NCBI RefSeq assembly: GCF_000474275.2
Contig: NZ_ATAE01000018.1
Span: forward strand, 28,974-92,973
Direction: 5' to 3'
From: Alkalihalophilus marmarensis DSM 21297
GTDB taxonomy: Bacteria > Bacillota > Bacilli > Bacillales > Bacillaceae_D
DNA length: 64,000 nt
Shown: in pieces, positions 8,947 through 16,702 of the stretch
How positions within the stretch are numbered: position 1 is the stretch's first letter
How the letters are laid out: each line of letters starts with the position of its first letter
Notes under the pieces: generated by a model
Databases searched by the model: none
The model's input: only the letters and a program-made list of their open reading frames with translations
What the model was told of the DNA's origin: nothing
Program-made: the position numbers and the translations under genes

Positions 8947-8974
8947 GTATTATCTTAAATTGGAGATGTATCAA
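8947..8974 (-). promoter_or_regulatory. Predicted SigA-type promoter of the exporter operon
   Basis: Reading the minus strand, TTGATA (8974-8969) is followed 16 nt later by TAATAC (8952-8947), close to the -35/-10 consensus and just upstream of the ATPase start. Prediction from sequence only. Confidence 0.5.
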
Positions 8975-8982
8975 TCGAGTAG

Positions 8983-8994
8983 TTACAAATGTAA
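8983..8994. promoter_or_regulatory. Inverted repeat TTACA-N2-TGTAA upstream of promoter
   Basis: A 12-bp palindrome lies just upstream of the predicted -35 box, a usual place for an activator. It is a candidate site for the operon's NarL-type regulator; no binding evidence. Confidence 0.35.
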
Positions 8995-9114
8995 TGATTA
9001 GAATAGGAGGCTTGAACCTTATTTTAAATCGGTTACAAAGACCTTTAGTTTATTAAGAAGCAGGGTATACATGGAACATGTACTTTCTAGATATATATAA
9101 ATGGAGGTTTATTA

Positions 9115-9330
9115 ATGCGTTACATGACTTATTTGTTAGCTTTAATAGCTGGAGCCGCACTTAGTTTTGAAGGAGCTATTTACGGTGAATTAGGAAAAAC
9201 AATAGGAAAACTTGAAACGAGCTTTTATAACTTTTTTGTGGGGTCAATTATTCTTGGATTATTATGGATTATCTTTGCAGCGGTTTTTGTTTTTGTCAGT
9301 GTGAATTTATATAAATTCATTTTTAGCTAA
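9115..9330 (+). pseudogene. Truncated YdcZ/DUF606-like transporter gene (N-terminal half)
   Basis: The 71-residue product starts with A-L-I-A-G-A-A-L-S-F-E-G-A-I-Y-G-E-L-G-K, L-E-T-S-F-x-N-F and F-V-G-S, the recognisable start of the YdcZ (DUF606) branch of the drug/metabolite transporter superfamily. Full members are about 140-150 residues with four or five helices. Here the frame ends after two helices in an unrelated V-N-L-Y-K-F-I-F-S tail and runs into a terminator. It has a good TGGAGGT site, so a short membrane peptide may still be made. I regard it as a truncated remnant; a genuine half-size protein is the alternative. Confidence 0.6.
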
Positions 9331-9375
9331 AAAAAAAGACATAACCTCACATATAAGTGAATGTTATGCCTTTTA
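9331..9375. terminator. Bidirectional terminator
   Basis: AAAAAGACATAAC and GTTATGCCTTTT arms enclose TCAC-atataa-GTGA, with A-runs and T-runs on both sides. It serves the short plus-strand gene and the minus-strand permease that ends at 9387. Confidence 0.85.
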
Positions 9376-9386
9376 AAATAGAAGCT

Positions 9387-10748
9387 TTATGAAACTTGCT
9401 TATCCTCTTTTGATGCAGTTCCTTCTATAGCACCACCATTTTTGCCGATTAAGAGCAAGTATAGAACGATACCGGCCCCTATTCCCCATGCTGGACTTAC
9501 AAAGGCAGTGATCATCCCAATCGCTAATGCATATCCACGTGAGATATTATCTTTTACCATCGACATCGCAACATAGGCACAAGCAAACCCTGTTAATAAT
9601 AACGTTAGAGATAGAGCAACTGGTAATAACGGGACGATGAGCCCGATAATTGGCAATAAAAACCCTAATGGTAACGATAGTAAATACCAGCTTATGGTAC
9701 CAGAGTAGATGGAATCTAATGCTTTTCGACCAGACTTGTAACGCTCCATAATAAATACTTGAATTCCCGTCCACATCGGGCCATGCAAGGGAATGAGAAC
9801 CCCGCCTGTAAACATTTGACCAACGTTACGAATGGCTAACGCCCAGTGCGTACGAGTGTGATTGACATCAACCTTTTCATCTTGTCTCGATTTAGATGCT
9901 TCCTTTAATAGCGAATCGGCTACAAGAAGGTCTCCAAAAACTAAAACATAAATCATTAGGGAAATGGGAACTGCAGATACGATCAATGACCATGATGGCA
10001 TGCCGACTCCCCATGGAGAAACCGTAGCCAGTAATTCACCAAATTGCGGGATGAAGAATCCCCACTCAATGGAAAATGTTAATTCCCCTGCAAATGTTCC
10101 AACAATCCCGGCAACGATAAAACCTACTAGCATCGCATTGGATGCCATCAACACTTTTGCCTTCGTATTTGGTAAACGCCCGAATGGTATTGAAAACATG
10201 AGTACTAATACAACAATCCATGAGGTGATGAGTGTAAAGGGTAATGTTTGTACTCGATTAATCTCCGACATAAATGCAGCTATGGCAGCACCAAGGATTA
10301 TTCCGGCTTTTAAGGGTCCTGGAACTAGTTGATTAAACTTTTGACCAAGTCCTGTTATCGCGAAGAAAATAAATAAGAAGGAGACTACTAAAGTGATCGC
10401 TATCATCGCTTGCACAGCTTCAGATCCCGGTGATACACCACCTAAAAAGACTAATATTAAAGGGAGCGCTGGGGTGATCCAACCAGCAGCATAAGCATCT
10501 CCAAATAGTACTGTTTGCGACCATACCCAGAATAGTTGAATCGTTAAGATCGACCATGCTACTTCGAAAGGAACTTCAAAAAATTGCATCATGAGCGGTG
10601 CTAGAGCTCCCCCTGTAGCAAGCGATAAAAATGCCCCTTGAATTGCTTCAGGCCACGAAATAGCCACATGTACCCCAGGTAGCCGCATCGTAAAAGGTCC
10701 CCATTTAACACCTGGCTGAATTCCGCCGTATGTACGTTTTTTTCCCAT
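9387..10748 (-). CDS. Multi-pass permease, probably NCS2/SLC23-like
   Basis: A 453-residue very hydrophobic protein with 12 or more predicted helices. Features such as A-T-G-G-A-L-A-P-L, P-G-P-L-K-A-G-I-I-L-G-A and a repeated inverted architecture recall xanthine/uracil (NCS2) and SulP/benzoate carriers; assignment to NCS2 is inference. The start ATG follows AGGGAGG. Upstream are a near-consensus cre site and a TetR-type palindrome, suggesting catabolite control and induction. Its neighbour across a terminator is an acyl-CoA ligase cluster, so an organic-acid substrate is possible. Confidence 0.6.
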   Translation of the reverse strand: MGKKRTYGGIQPGVKWGPFTMRLPGVHVAISWPEAIQGAFLSLATGGALAPLMMQFFEVPFEVAWSILTIQLFWVWSQTVLFGDAYAAGWITPALPLILVFLGGVSPGSEAVQAMIAITLVVSFLFIFFAITGLGQKFNQLVPGPLKAGIILGAAIAAFMSEINRVQTLPFTLITSWIVVLVLMFSIPFGRLPNTKAKVLMASNAMLVGFIVAGIVGTFAGELTFSIEWGFFIPQFGELLATVSPWGVGMPSWSLIVSAVPISLMIYVLVFGDLLVADSLLKEASKSRQDEKVDVNHTRTHWALAIRNVGQMFTGGVLIPLHGPMWTGIQVFIMERYKSGRKALDSIYSGTISWYLLSLPLGFLLPIIGLIVPLLPVALSLTLLLTGFACAYVAMSMVKDNISRGYALAIGMITAFVSPAWGIGAGIVLYLLLIGKNGGAIEGTASKEDKQVS

Positions 10749-10807
10749 CTTTCAACCTCCCTAATGTCATCATTACTTTTGTTTAGATGAAAAGAACACC
10801 CCAATAA

Positions 10808-10820
10808 GTAAACGCTTTCA
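10808..10820 (-). promoter_or_regulatory. Candidate cre (CcpA-binding) site
   Basis: The minus strand reads TGAAAGCGTTTAC, close to the Bacillus cre consensus TGWAANCGNTNNCA, about 60 nt upstream of the permease start. This suggests carbon catabolite control of the permease. Confidence 0.5.
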
Positions 10821-10838
10821 TTTTCATTTAATTGATAA

Positions 10839-10852
10839 ACTAACCGGTCAGT
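10839..10852. promoter_or_regulatory. TetR-type operator candidate ACTAACCGGTCAGT
   Basis: A 14-bp palindrome with six of seven base pairs matching, in the permease promoter region. The ACYRACCGGTYAGT form resembles operators of TetR-family repressors. No TetR gene is in the window. Confidence 0.4.
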
Positions 10853-10943
10853 ATGTTGATATATTTACTCTAAATCGAATTGTTTACGATGTCAATAAAA
10901 AGATTGAATTTTCTAATTTTCATTCCGTTAATTCTATAATAAT

Positions 10944-10979
10944 AAATCCATTAAGGATCTAGCTTTTCTTAATGGATTT
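10944..10979 (-). terminator. Terminator of the acyl-CoA ligase operon
   Basis: AAATCCATTAAG and CTTAATGGATTT form a 12-bp perfect stem; on the minus strand it is followed by ATTATTAT. It lies just after the ligase stop at 10997. Confidence 0.65.
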
Positions 10980-10996
10980 ACGAACGATGCAGACCT

Positions 10997-12634
10997 TTAT
11001 GAACGAGCCTTGTTTATTTCCTCATCACGGAGCTTTTTTCTTAATAATTTCCCGACAGCTGATTTTGGAAGTTCATCACGAAATTCTACAAAGCTTGGAA
11101 CTTTGTATGGAGCAAGTAATTTTCTTGCAAGAGCAATTACATCCCCTTCAGTCGCCTTTTCACCTGCTTTTAAGTTAATAAAAGCTTTTACAGTTTCTCC
11201 TCTGTATTCATCTGGAACACCGACGACAATCACCTCTTGAATGGCAGGATGTTGATAAAGGATTTCCTCAATTTCGCGAGGATAGACATTGAAGCCACTT
11301 GCAATAATCATATCCTTTTTGCGATCGACGATATAAAAGTACCCTTCCTCATCCATTCGCGCCAAGTCCCCTGTAAAGAGCCACCCTTTTTTTAATGCGG
11401 CGTTTGTCTCCTCTTTTCGCTGCCAATATCCTTTCATCACCTGTGGCCCTCTAACGAGTAACTCACCTACTTCACCTACAGGTACGTCAATCGGACCAAG
11501 GTCAGTCTCTTTAATTATTTTTGATTCTAACCCAGGAAGTGGTATCCCGACGCTACCCACTTTTCTATCTCGCGTTGGAGGATTAAAGTGAGTGGTTGGT
11601 GAGGCTTCAGACAGACCATAGCCCTCGCATAAATTACAATTCGTTCTTTTTTCAAAAGTCTGTAGCTGCTCAATAGGCATAGCTGAGCCTCCGCTATTAA
11701 AATAGGATACTTGATCGAATCCGTATTCTTCTAATTTCGGATGACTATTTAATGCTACATACATGGTCGGAACACCCGAAAACTGGAAAGGCTTCTCTCG
11801 TTTAACCGTTTCGACGACTTCTTGGAGCTCGAAACGAGGTAAAATAATTTGATTACATCCACACTTGAATCCCAAAAAGACGTTACACGTTAAGCCGTAA
11901 ATATGAAACATAGGTAAAACACTCATGATTTTCGGATTGTCTGGGTACTCAATAGGTTTAAACATAAACTCATAGATTTGTTCTATATTCGTCATCAAAT
12001 TACGATGTGTAAGCATAACCCCTTTTGACACACCTGTTGTACCACCTGTATATTGAAGCATCGCAATATCTTCCACTGGATCAATCTCTACATGAGGTGG
12101 TTGCTCTGTTCCTAAGGATAAGAAGTCATTAAAAAAGAAATCATTCTCCTCTATTTCCGTTACTTCTGACCCCAAGCTTACAACGATGACATGTTTCAGA
12201 TTTGTTTTCTTCTGAATTTGTTTGACGCGTGGATACAGTTGATCTAAAACAATCATGTATTCTGCCCCCGAGTCTTTGAGCACATGTTCAATCTCTCTTT
12301 CGATATACATCGGATTGACTTGAACTCCGATGCCACCAAGTTTTGACACACTAAACAACGTAAAGAGATAGTGAGGAGTATTCGGAAGCATAACAGCGAA
12401 GCGATCTCCTTTTGTAAATCCTAAACTATGAAGAGATGACGTATATTGCTTGGTGATTCCATCAACCTGCTCATAGGTAAAGGTTCGGTCATAGAAAGTT
12501 ATAGCGGTTTTGTTCTTGTATTTTTCAACCGATTGGGTAAATAAATCATTCAACGAGAGATCGTTTACTTCAACCCTTTCTTCTACACTTTCATGATAAA
12601 GCGATAACCATGGCTTATCGTTGTAAATGGACAT
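10997..12634 (-). CDS. Long-chain acyl-CoA synthetase (AMP-forming)
   Basis: A 545-residue adenylate-forming enzyme. The start is the ATG at 12634 behind AAGGAGGATC; the open frame extends 20 codons further without a site. Motifs: Y-T-G-G-T-T-G-V-S-K-G (P-loop), G-Y-G-L-S-E-A-S-P (adenine pocket), F-T-G-D-L (ribose contact), D-R-K-K-D-M-I hinge and a catalytic Lys near the end in S-A-V-G-K-L. It activates a carboxylic acid, most likely a fatty acid, to acyl-AMP and acyl-CoA. It is in an operon with a thioesterase and a thiolase. Confidence 0.88.
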   Translation of the reverse strand: MSIYNDKPWLSLYHESVEERVEVNDLSLNDLFTQSVEKYKNKTAITFYDRTFTYEQVDGITKQYTSSLHSLGFTKGDRFAVMLPNTPHYLFTLFSVSKLGGIGVQVNPMYIEREIEHVLKDSGAEYMIVLDQLYPRVKQIQKKTNLKHVIVVSLGSEVTEIEENDFFFNDFLSLGTEQPPHVEIDPVEDIAMLQYTGGTTGVSKGVMLTHRNLMTNIEQIYEFMFKPIEYPDNPKIMSVLPMFHIYGLTCNVFLGFKCGCNQIILPRFELQEVVETVKREKPFQFSGVPTMYVALNSHPKLEEYGFDQVSYFNSGGSAMPIEQLQTFEKRTNCNLCEGYGLSEASPTTHFNPPTRDRKVGSVGIPLPGLESKIIKETDLGPIDVPVGEVGELLVRGPQVMKGYWQRKEETNAALKKGWLFTGDLARMDEEGYFYIVDRKKDMIIASGFNVYPREIEEILYQHPAIQEVIVVGVPDEYRGETVKAFINLKAGEKATEGDVIALARKLLAPYKVPSFVEFRDELPKSAVGKLLRKKLRDEEINKARS

Positions 12635-12708
12635 AGTGATCCTCCTTGTATTAAGTCGTTTCAAGATTACTGATCGTAAGCTTTCGTCCATCACGTGGAA
12701 GTTGCCTT

Positions 12709-13122
12709 CTAGTTGGATGATATCTTTTCTTGGTAATACTTATTTAAACGTTCTTTCATAAAATCTGGTAGTGGTTGAGTTGTTTGCGAATGAAAATCAA
12801 AATGGACCACAGCTGCCCGGCCTCTCGCTACAACTTCTTTAGCGGGATTAAACACTTCATGGACAATATGGAAGCTAGATGTACCGATTTTTTCAACCGA
12901 CGTCTCTATCGAAAGAATTTCGTCAAAATAAACTTGTTTAATAAAGTCACATGAAGTTGATGCTAAAATGATATTCCAATTTTCGATTGTCATATCTGGA
13001 TTGAGGGCTTTAAAAAATTCTACACGTGCTTCCTCCAAATAGATAAAGTAGCTGACATTGTTAAGATGACCTAAGGCATCCGTTTCACAGAAGCGCACTT
13101 TTACATTGGTTTCAAATTTCAT
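12709..13122 (-). CDS. Acyl-CoA thioesterase, hotdog (4HBT/YbgC-like)
   Basis: A 137-residue protein with C-E-T-D-A-L-G-H-L-N-N-V-S-Y near the N-terminus, the signature of 4-hydroxybenzoyl-CoA-thioesterase-type hotdog enzymes with an active-site Asp, and the long central helix Y-L-E-E-A-R-V-E-F-F. It would hydrolyse acyl-CoA to free acid and CoA. It lies between thiolase and ligase genes with an AGGAGGC site. Confidence 0.85.
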   Translation of the reverse strand: MKFETNVKVRFCETDALGHLNNVSYFIYLEEARVEFFKALNPDMTIENWNIILASTSCDFIKQVYFDEILSIETSVEKIGTSSFHIVHEVFNPAKEVVARGRAAVVHFDFHSQTTQPLPDFMKERLNKYYQEKISSN

Positions 13123-13173
13123 TTCTGCCTCCTTAGTATAATGGTGTTCTGAACACTCACATTTATATCCTCT

Positions 13174-13213
13174 GCAACTAAAACATACCTACTAGTTGGT
13201 ATGTTTTAGTTGC
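13174..13213. promoter_or_regulatory. Perfect 16-bp inverted repeat between thiolase and thioesterase genes
   Basis: GCAACTAAAACATACC and GGTATGTTTTAGTTGC flank an 8-nt loop (tactagtt). The centre ACC-TACTAGTT-GGT resembles a TetR-family operator. It could be an operator or an intercistronic stem-loop limiting read-through from thiolase; there is no T-run. Confidence 0.5.
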
Positions 13214-13239
13214 GTACGTTCATTTCTCTTTCCTTTTTG

Positions 13240-14412
13240 TTATTCTCTTTCAATCAAGGTAGCAATACCTTGCCCTCCACCTATGCAAGCGGTAATTATG
13301 GCAGTTGCTTTATTTCTCCTTTGTAATTCATAGATTGCCTTTGTTAAAAGAATCGCTCCTGTCGCCCCTAATGGATGTCCGTGTGCAATCGCACCACCAT
13401 TAACATTTAATTTTTCAGGGTCAAATTCTAATTCGCGATCACATGCGATAACCTGTGCTGCAAAAGCTTCATTTAATTCGATTAAATCAATCATATTCAA
13501 TTGAATTCCTGCTCTGTTTAATAGCTTTCTGGTCGCTGGTACTGGCCCAATCCCCATAATCGTAGGGTCGACACCGCTCACCACATAATCTCGTATGACC
13601 ACTAAAGGTTCTAACCCGCAAGCTTTTGCTTTTTCTCTAGACATGATCACAACAGCACTAGCAGCATCATTTAATCCAGAACTACTCCCTGCTGTTACAG
13701 TCCCATCCTTAAGAAATGCTGGGGATAGCTTTGTTAAAGCTTCGAGACTGGTTGAAGGTCGTGGATGCTCATCGGTATCAAATCTAATACTTTCCCCTCG
13801 TTTAACCGGGATCTCTAACGGAACAATTTGATCTTTAAAATAACCTTCTTGCATAGCTCTAGCCATTCTTTGTTGACTTCGCACAGAGAATTCATCTTGT
13901 TCTTCTCTAGAAATACGGTATTTTTTTGCAAGATTTTCGGCTGTAATTCCCATAGGTGGGTCGCCAATTTCTTTAGGTGATAGTTGAGAAGCACGGAATT
14001 TAGGAGGAACTGGTGAATAGGCTTTCGTTGGACGATCCATTAAGTAAGGTGCCCGACTCATGCTCTCGACCCCGCCGGAAACGAACACATCCCCATCACC
14101 TGCTTTAATCGCTTGGGCTGCAAGATTAATAGAATTGATACCAGATCCACATTGGCGGTCAATCGTTAGTCCAGGGATTTCTAAGGACAAACCTGTTTGC
14201 AGAGCTGTTAAGCGAGCGATATTACCGCCACCACTTAAAACATTCCCCATAATTACGTCATCCACCATATCGGCTGAAACAGAAACCCGCTCAAGCGCTT
14301 CTTTAATCACATCCGCTCCATATTGATGGGCCTCTAAACCTGCTAGTGCACCACCTTGTTTACCTATTGCCGTTCGAACTGCTGAAACAATCACCGCATC
14401 TCTATTCGACAT
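13240..14412 (-). CDS. Acetyl-CoA C-acyltransferase (thiolase)
   Basis: A 390-residue thiolase, the normal family length when the start is ATG 14412 behind GAAGGAGGAAGAG; the longer frame adds 21 unlikely residues. Catalytic residues are visible: C88 in D-R-Q-C-G-S-G, H346 in H-G-H-P-L-G-A and C376 in C-I-G-G-G-Q-G. It either condenses two acetyl-CoA or cleaves 3-ketoacyl-CoA. With the ligase and thioesterase downstream, it suggests fatty- or organic-acid degradation. Confidence 0.92.
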   Translation of the reverse strand: MSNRDAVIVSAVRTAIGKQGGALAGLEAHQYGADVIKEALERVSVSADMVDDVIMGNVLSGGGNIARLTALQTGLSLEIPGLTIDRQCGSGINSINLAAQAIKAGDGDVFVSGGVESMSRAPYLMDRPTKAYSPVPPKFRASQLSPKEIGDPPMGITAENLAKKYRISREEQDEFSVRSQQRMARAMQEGYFKDQIVPLEIPVKRGESIRFDTDEHPRPSTSLEALTKLSPAFLKDGTVTAGSSSGLNDAASAVVIMSREKAKACGLEPLVVIRDYVVSGVDPTIMGIGPVPATRKLLNRAGIQLNMIDLIELNEAFAAQVIACDRELEFDPEKLNVNGGAIAHGHPLGATGAILLTKAIYELQRRNKATAIITACIGGGQGIATLIERE

Positions 14413-14548
14413 TCTCTTCCTCCTTCTATCAATTTTTGAGGTCTTCTTCTTTACCTTTCTAGATAAGTGAAACAATTCCTTTAAATTTATATGCTCGTTC
14501 TATTTAAATAAAATCATTTCCCTCAAAGAAATTTCTTATTCCAACAGT

Positions 14549-14581
14549 AACAACCTACCTCAGTTGGTGAGGTAGGTTGTT
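14549..14581. promoter_or_regulatory. 14-bp inverted repeat upstream of thiolase
   Basis: AACAACCTACCTCA and TGAGGTAGGTTGTT are perfect complements around gttgg. It lies about 140 nt upstream of the thiolase start and downstream of PadR. It shares the AGTTGGT core with the palindrome at 13174-13213. It is an operator or a terminator without a T-run. Confidence 0.4.
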
Positions 14582-14585
14582 ATTT

Positions 14586-14779
14586 CTATTGAATTACGTT
14601 ACGTCCTACAAAAGGTTCGATAAGGACGATCTGATTGCGGGAGCAGTGTGGCCTACTCATATCTACGCTTATTTCTTCTTGTGAAAACGTTTCTTCGTAC
14701 TTCAAATAATAAAGCTCATCTAGATCTTTATCGGTTGCTTCTTTAAGAGTGACTAATTTACCTGTTAATTTAATTTAAT
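14586..14779 (-). pseudogene. Fragment of a GNAT acetyltransferase gene (5' end)
   Basis: The minus frame encodes L-T-G-K-L-V-T-L-K-E-A-T-D-K-D-L-D-E-L-Y-Y then L-K-Y-E-E, matching residues about 5-28 of the GNAT protein at 2123-2704. The DNA 14693-14765 and 2620-2692 agree at about 65 of 73 positions by eye. After K-Y-E-E similarity stops and the frame ends at 14586. No start codon remains; the upstream end is a TTTAA repeat fused to the PadR stop. A decayed paralogue fragment, not a functional gene. Confidence 0.75.
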
Positions 14780-15292
14780 TTAAGAATCTTCCTCTCTTAG
14801 AACCTCATTTACTCGCTTCAACCAATTGTACTGCAGCTCTAATTGTTCATAATAATGCTCTTGAATCAATTGATTGATTTTATCATTGTACTCTTTGCGC
14901 TGATTCAACTCTTCACTTAATTCATTCATCCATCTTCCAATATGCTGCAGCACGTTTGATTTATCTGCATGCTCAATATAAGCGAGAGCTGGATAAAGGG
15001 TTCTTGCGTCTGTTTGCTGCTTTTCAAATACTGATACAATAGATGCTTGTAGATGTTTTTCCCCAGTTGGAGTAATTTCATAAATCGTGCGGTTGGGTCG
15101 ATTATTCTCTTTTTCCGATTTCACTTCACGAATGCATTCTAATTTAGTTAACGTTCGAATCGCTTGATAGAGGTTGCCATCTGTAATCAGGATTAATTTA
15201 TTCCATCCATCTTTATAAAGCGTTTGTTTGATTTCATATGGGTGATTCGGCTTCTTTTTAAGTGTAGCCAACACTAGAATTTGCATGGACAT
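14780..15292 (-). CDS. PadR-family transcriptional regulator
   Basis: A 170-residue protein with a PadR winged helix (about 1-85: L-A-T-L-K-K-K-P-N-H-P-Y-E-I-K-Q-T-L, then Y-Q-A-I-R-T-L, then the R-T-I-Y-E-I-T wing) and a C-terminal helical dimerisation domain (Vir_act_alpha_C type). It is 21 nt downstream of an SDR gene, so the two form an operon whose promoter contains a perfect palindrome at 16085-16100, a plausible autoregulatory site. The inducer is unknown. Confidence 0.88.
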   Translation of the reverse strand: MSMQILVLATLKKKPNHPYEIKQTLYKDGWNKLILITDGNLYQAIRTLTKLECIREVKSEKENNRPNRTIYEITPTGEKHLQASIVSVFEKQQTDARTLYPALAYIEHADKSNVLQHIGRWMNELSEELNQRKEYNDKINQLIQEHYYEQLELQYNWLKRVNEVLREEDS

Positions 15293-15313
15293 AAGAACAT
15301 TCCCTTATTTAAA

Positions 15314-16045
15314 TTATTGAGCAGAGAAACCTCCGTCAATTACAATTTCAGCTCCTGTAATATAGGATGACTCATCAGAAGATAAGAATAGAACGGTATT
15401 AGCAATGTCTTCTGGTGTTCCTAATCTGCCTAGTGGTGTTGCTTGAATAAGCTGGTTCAACATTTGACTTGATGATTGCAACGCTTGGGTCATCGGTGTT
15501 TCAATCACTCCTGGGAAAATGGCATTTACTCGTACTCCTTGGCGGCCGTAGTGAGTAGCTGCTGCCTTAGATAAGGCTCTCACCGCCCCTTTTGAAGCGG
15601 AATATGCATTCAACCCGAGTCCGATTTGAGCTGTATAACTAGAGATGTTTACGATTGATCCTGTTTTTTGTTTTTCCATAATAGGTGCCACGTGCTTAAT
15701 CCCTGCAAATGGACCAAAGCTGTTAATACGCATCATTATATCCCAATCATTAATTGAAATTTCTTCTAAAGGCTTTTCACTTGAGATACCCGCATTATTA
15801 ACTAATATATCTATTCTACCAAATTCATCCTCTACCGTCGAAGCGAGTGCTGACCAAGATTCTTCAGAAGACACATCAAGTACCTTCGCGTGGACAAGAT
15901 CCCATTTTGCCACTTCTTTTAAGGCTACTTCATTGATATCAGCAGCAATTACCGTTGCACCTTCCTGTTGAAATAATCGTACAATCTCTTTTCCAATTCC
16001 TGATGCTCCACCTGTTACAATCGCTACTTTATCTTTTACTCTCAT
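15314..16045 (-). CDS. SDR-family oxidoreductase (FabG-like)
   Basis: A 243-residue classical short-chain dehydrogenase: T-G-G-A-S-G-I-G-K cofactor loop at the N-terminus, N-N-A-G motif, catalytic Ser in N-I-S-S, Y-S-A-S-K (Tyr and Lys), and the F-P-G-V-I-E-T-P segment. The acidic A-D-I-N after strand 2 favours NAD(H) over NADP(H). It is a 3-ketoacyl reductase or alcohol dehydrogenase-type enzyme; the substrate is not defined. Start ATG after a CAGGGGGA site. Probably repressed by the downstream PadR. Confidence 0.88.
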   Translation of the reverse strand: MRVKDKVAIVTGGASGIGKEIVRLFQQEGATVIAADINEVALKEVAKWDLVHAKVLDVSSEESWSALASTVEDEFGRIDILVNNAGISSEKPLEEISINDWDIMMRINSFGPFAGIKHVAPIMEKQKTGSIVNISSYTAQIGLGLNAYSASKGAVRALSKAAATHYGRQGVRVNAIFPGVIETPMTQALQSSSQMLNQLIQATPLGRLGTPEDIANTVLFLSSDESSYITGAEIVIDGGFSAQ

Positions 16046-16084
16046 TTTTAATCCCCCTGGACGTCTATTTTACTTTGTTAAAAT

Positions 16085-16100
16085 TACTTTGCGCAAAGTA
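16085..16100. promoter_or_regulatory. Perfect palindrome TACTTTGCGCAAAGTA (candidate PadR operator)
   Basis: A 16-bp perfect palindrome about 40 nt upstream of the SDR start, overlapping the likely promoter (nearby TATACT repeats). PadR-family repressors usually bind such dyads in their own promoter. Confidence 0.55.
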
Positions 16101-16172
16101 TAAGTATAGTATACGTTAGCTCTACTAGATATTCAAAGGAATAGTCTTGAAGGATCAGCATGTTTTGCATTA

Positions 16173-16204
16173 GAAAAAGAGCTGATGCGTGTCAGCTCTT
16201 TTTA
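16173..16204. terminator. Bidirectional terminator
   Basis: AAAAAGAGCTG and CAGCTCTTTTT form an 11-bp stem with T-runs on both strands. It serves the minus-strand series ending at 16394. Confidence 0.85.
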
Positions 16205-16212
16205 GGTTTGTT

Positions 16213-16408
16213 GATTGCACCTATTGAGAGGTTAATTGCGTTGCTTGAGAGCGTTATTTCTCTGGTCTATTGGTTTAATGCGTCAGTTAAATGTTGATAT
16301 GCGTTTATGTAACTCAATTGCGCCTATTCATTTCAAGTATGCGTCAGTTAAAAGCTTAATTGTCTCTACTTCCTGACTAATTGCGCCAATTATCTACCCC
16401 TTAATGCG
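16213..16408. repeat. Degenerate tandem array, about 21-nt period, core AATTGCGYC
   Basis: Cores on the plus strand (AATTGCG, ATGCGTCAGTT, AATTGCGCC) start near 16213, 16234, 16277, 16298, 16316, 16338, 16357, 16379 and 16401, spaced 18-22 nt, with one more degenerate unit near 16255. Between cores the sequence is variable. The last unit reaches into the final codons of the gene ending at 16394. The same motif occurs at 32857-32917 and 56258-56431. Confidence 0.65.
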
Positions 16409-16702
16409 GTTTATTCTCACATTAACTATATTTAATATAAATGTGATGATAAGCAGCACCGTAGCAGCAACCACGACACCACCAGCTGTATCATAAATGG
16501 CACTTATATCTTCAATTCTAACAAGATGATAGCTATACAGGATTTGACAAAAAAGGGCGATGGCACACGCGCTTAAACTCATGATCGAATAACTAGCCCA
16601 ATTTTTATTTGGCTTTCTTTTATCACGCATAATACTGATTACGGGCAGAAACCACGCAGTCAGTCCAAGCACGAGGCTCCCTACATTTAGCCAGTCTGCC
16701 AT
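16394..16702 (-). CDS. Small membrane protein, three helices
   Basis: A 102-residue protein with hydrophobic segments at about 6-24, 41-60 and 73-93, and a short R-D-K-R-K-P-N-K-N cytoplasmic loop. The start ATG overlaps the stop of the preceding gene (TAATG), so it is translationally coupled. No function recognised. Confidence 0.65.
   Translation of the reverse strand: MADWLNVGSLVLGLTAWFLPVISIMRDKRKPNKNWASYSIMSLSACAIALFCQILYSYHLVRIEDISAIYDTAGGVVVAATVLLIITFILNIVNVRINRIKG

Noticed and set aside
9964..10332. 122-codon plus-strand frame opposite the permease
   Set aside because: Antisense of hydrophobic codons; no site and no family resemblance.
14678..14692. cre-like TGAAAACGTTTCT
   Set aside because: It lies inside the decayed GNAT fragment, with no start or promoter at the right distance; likely chance.
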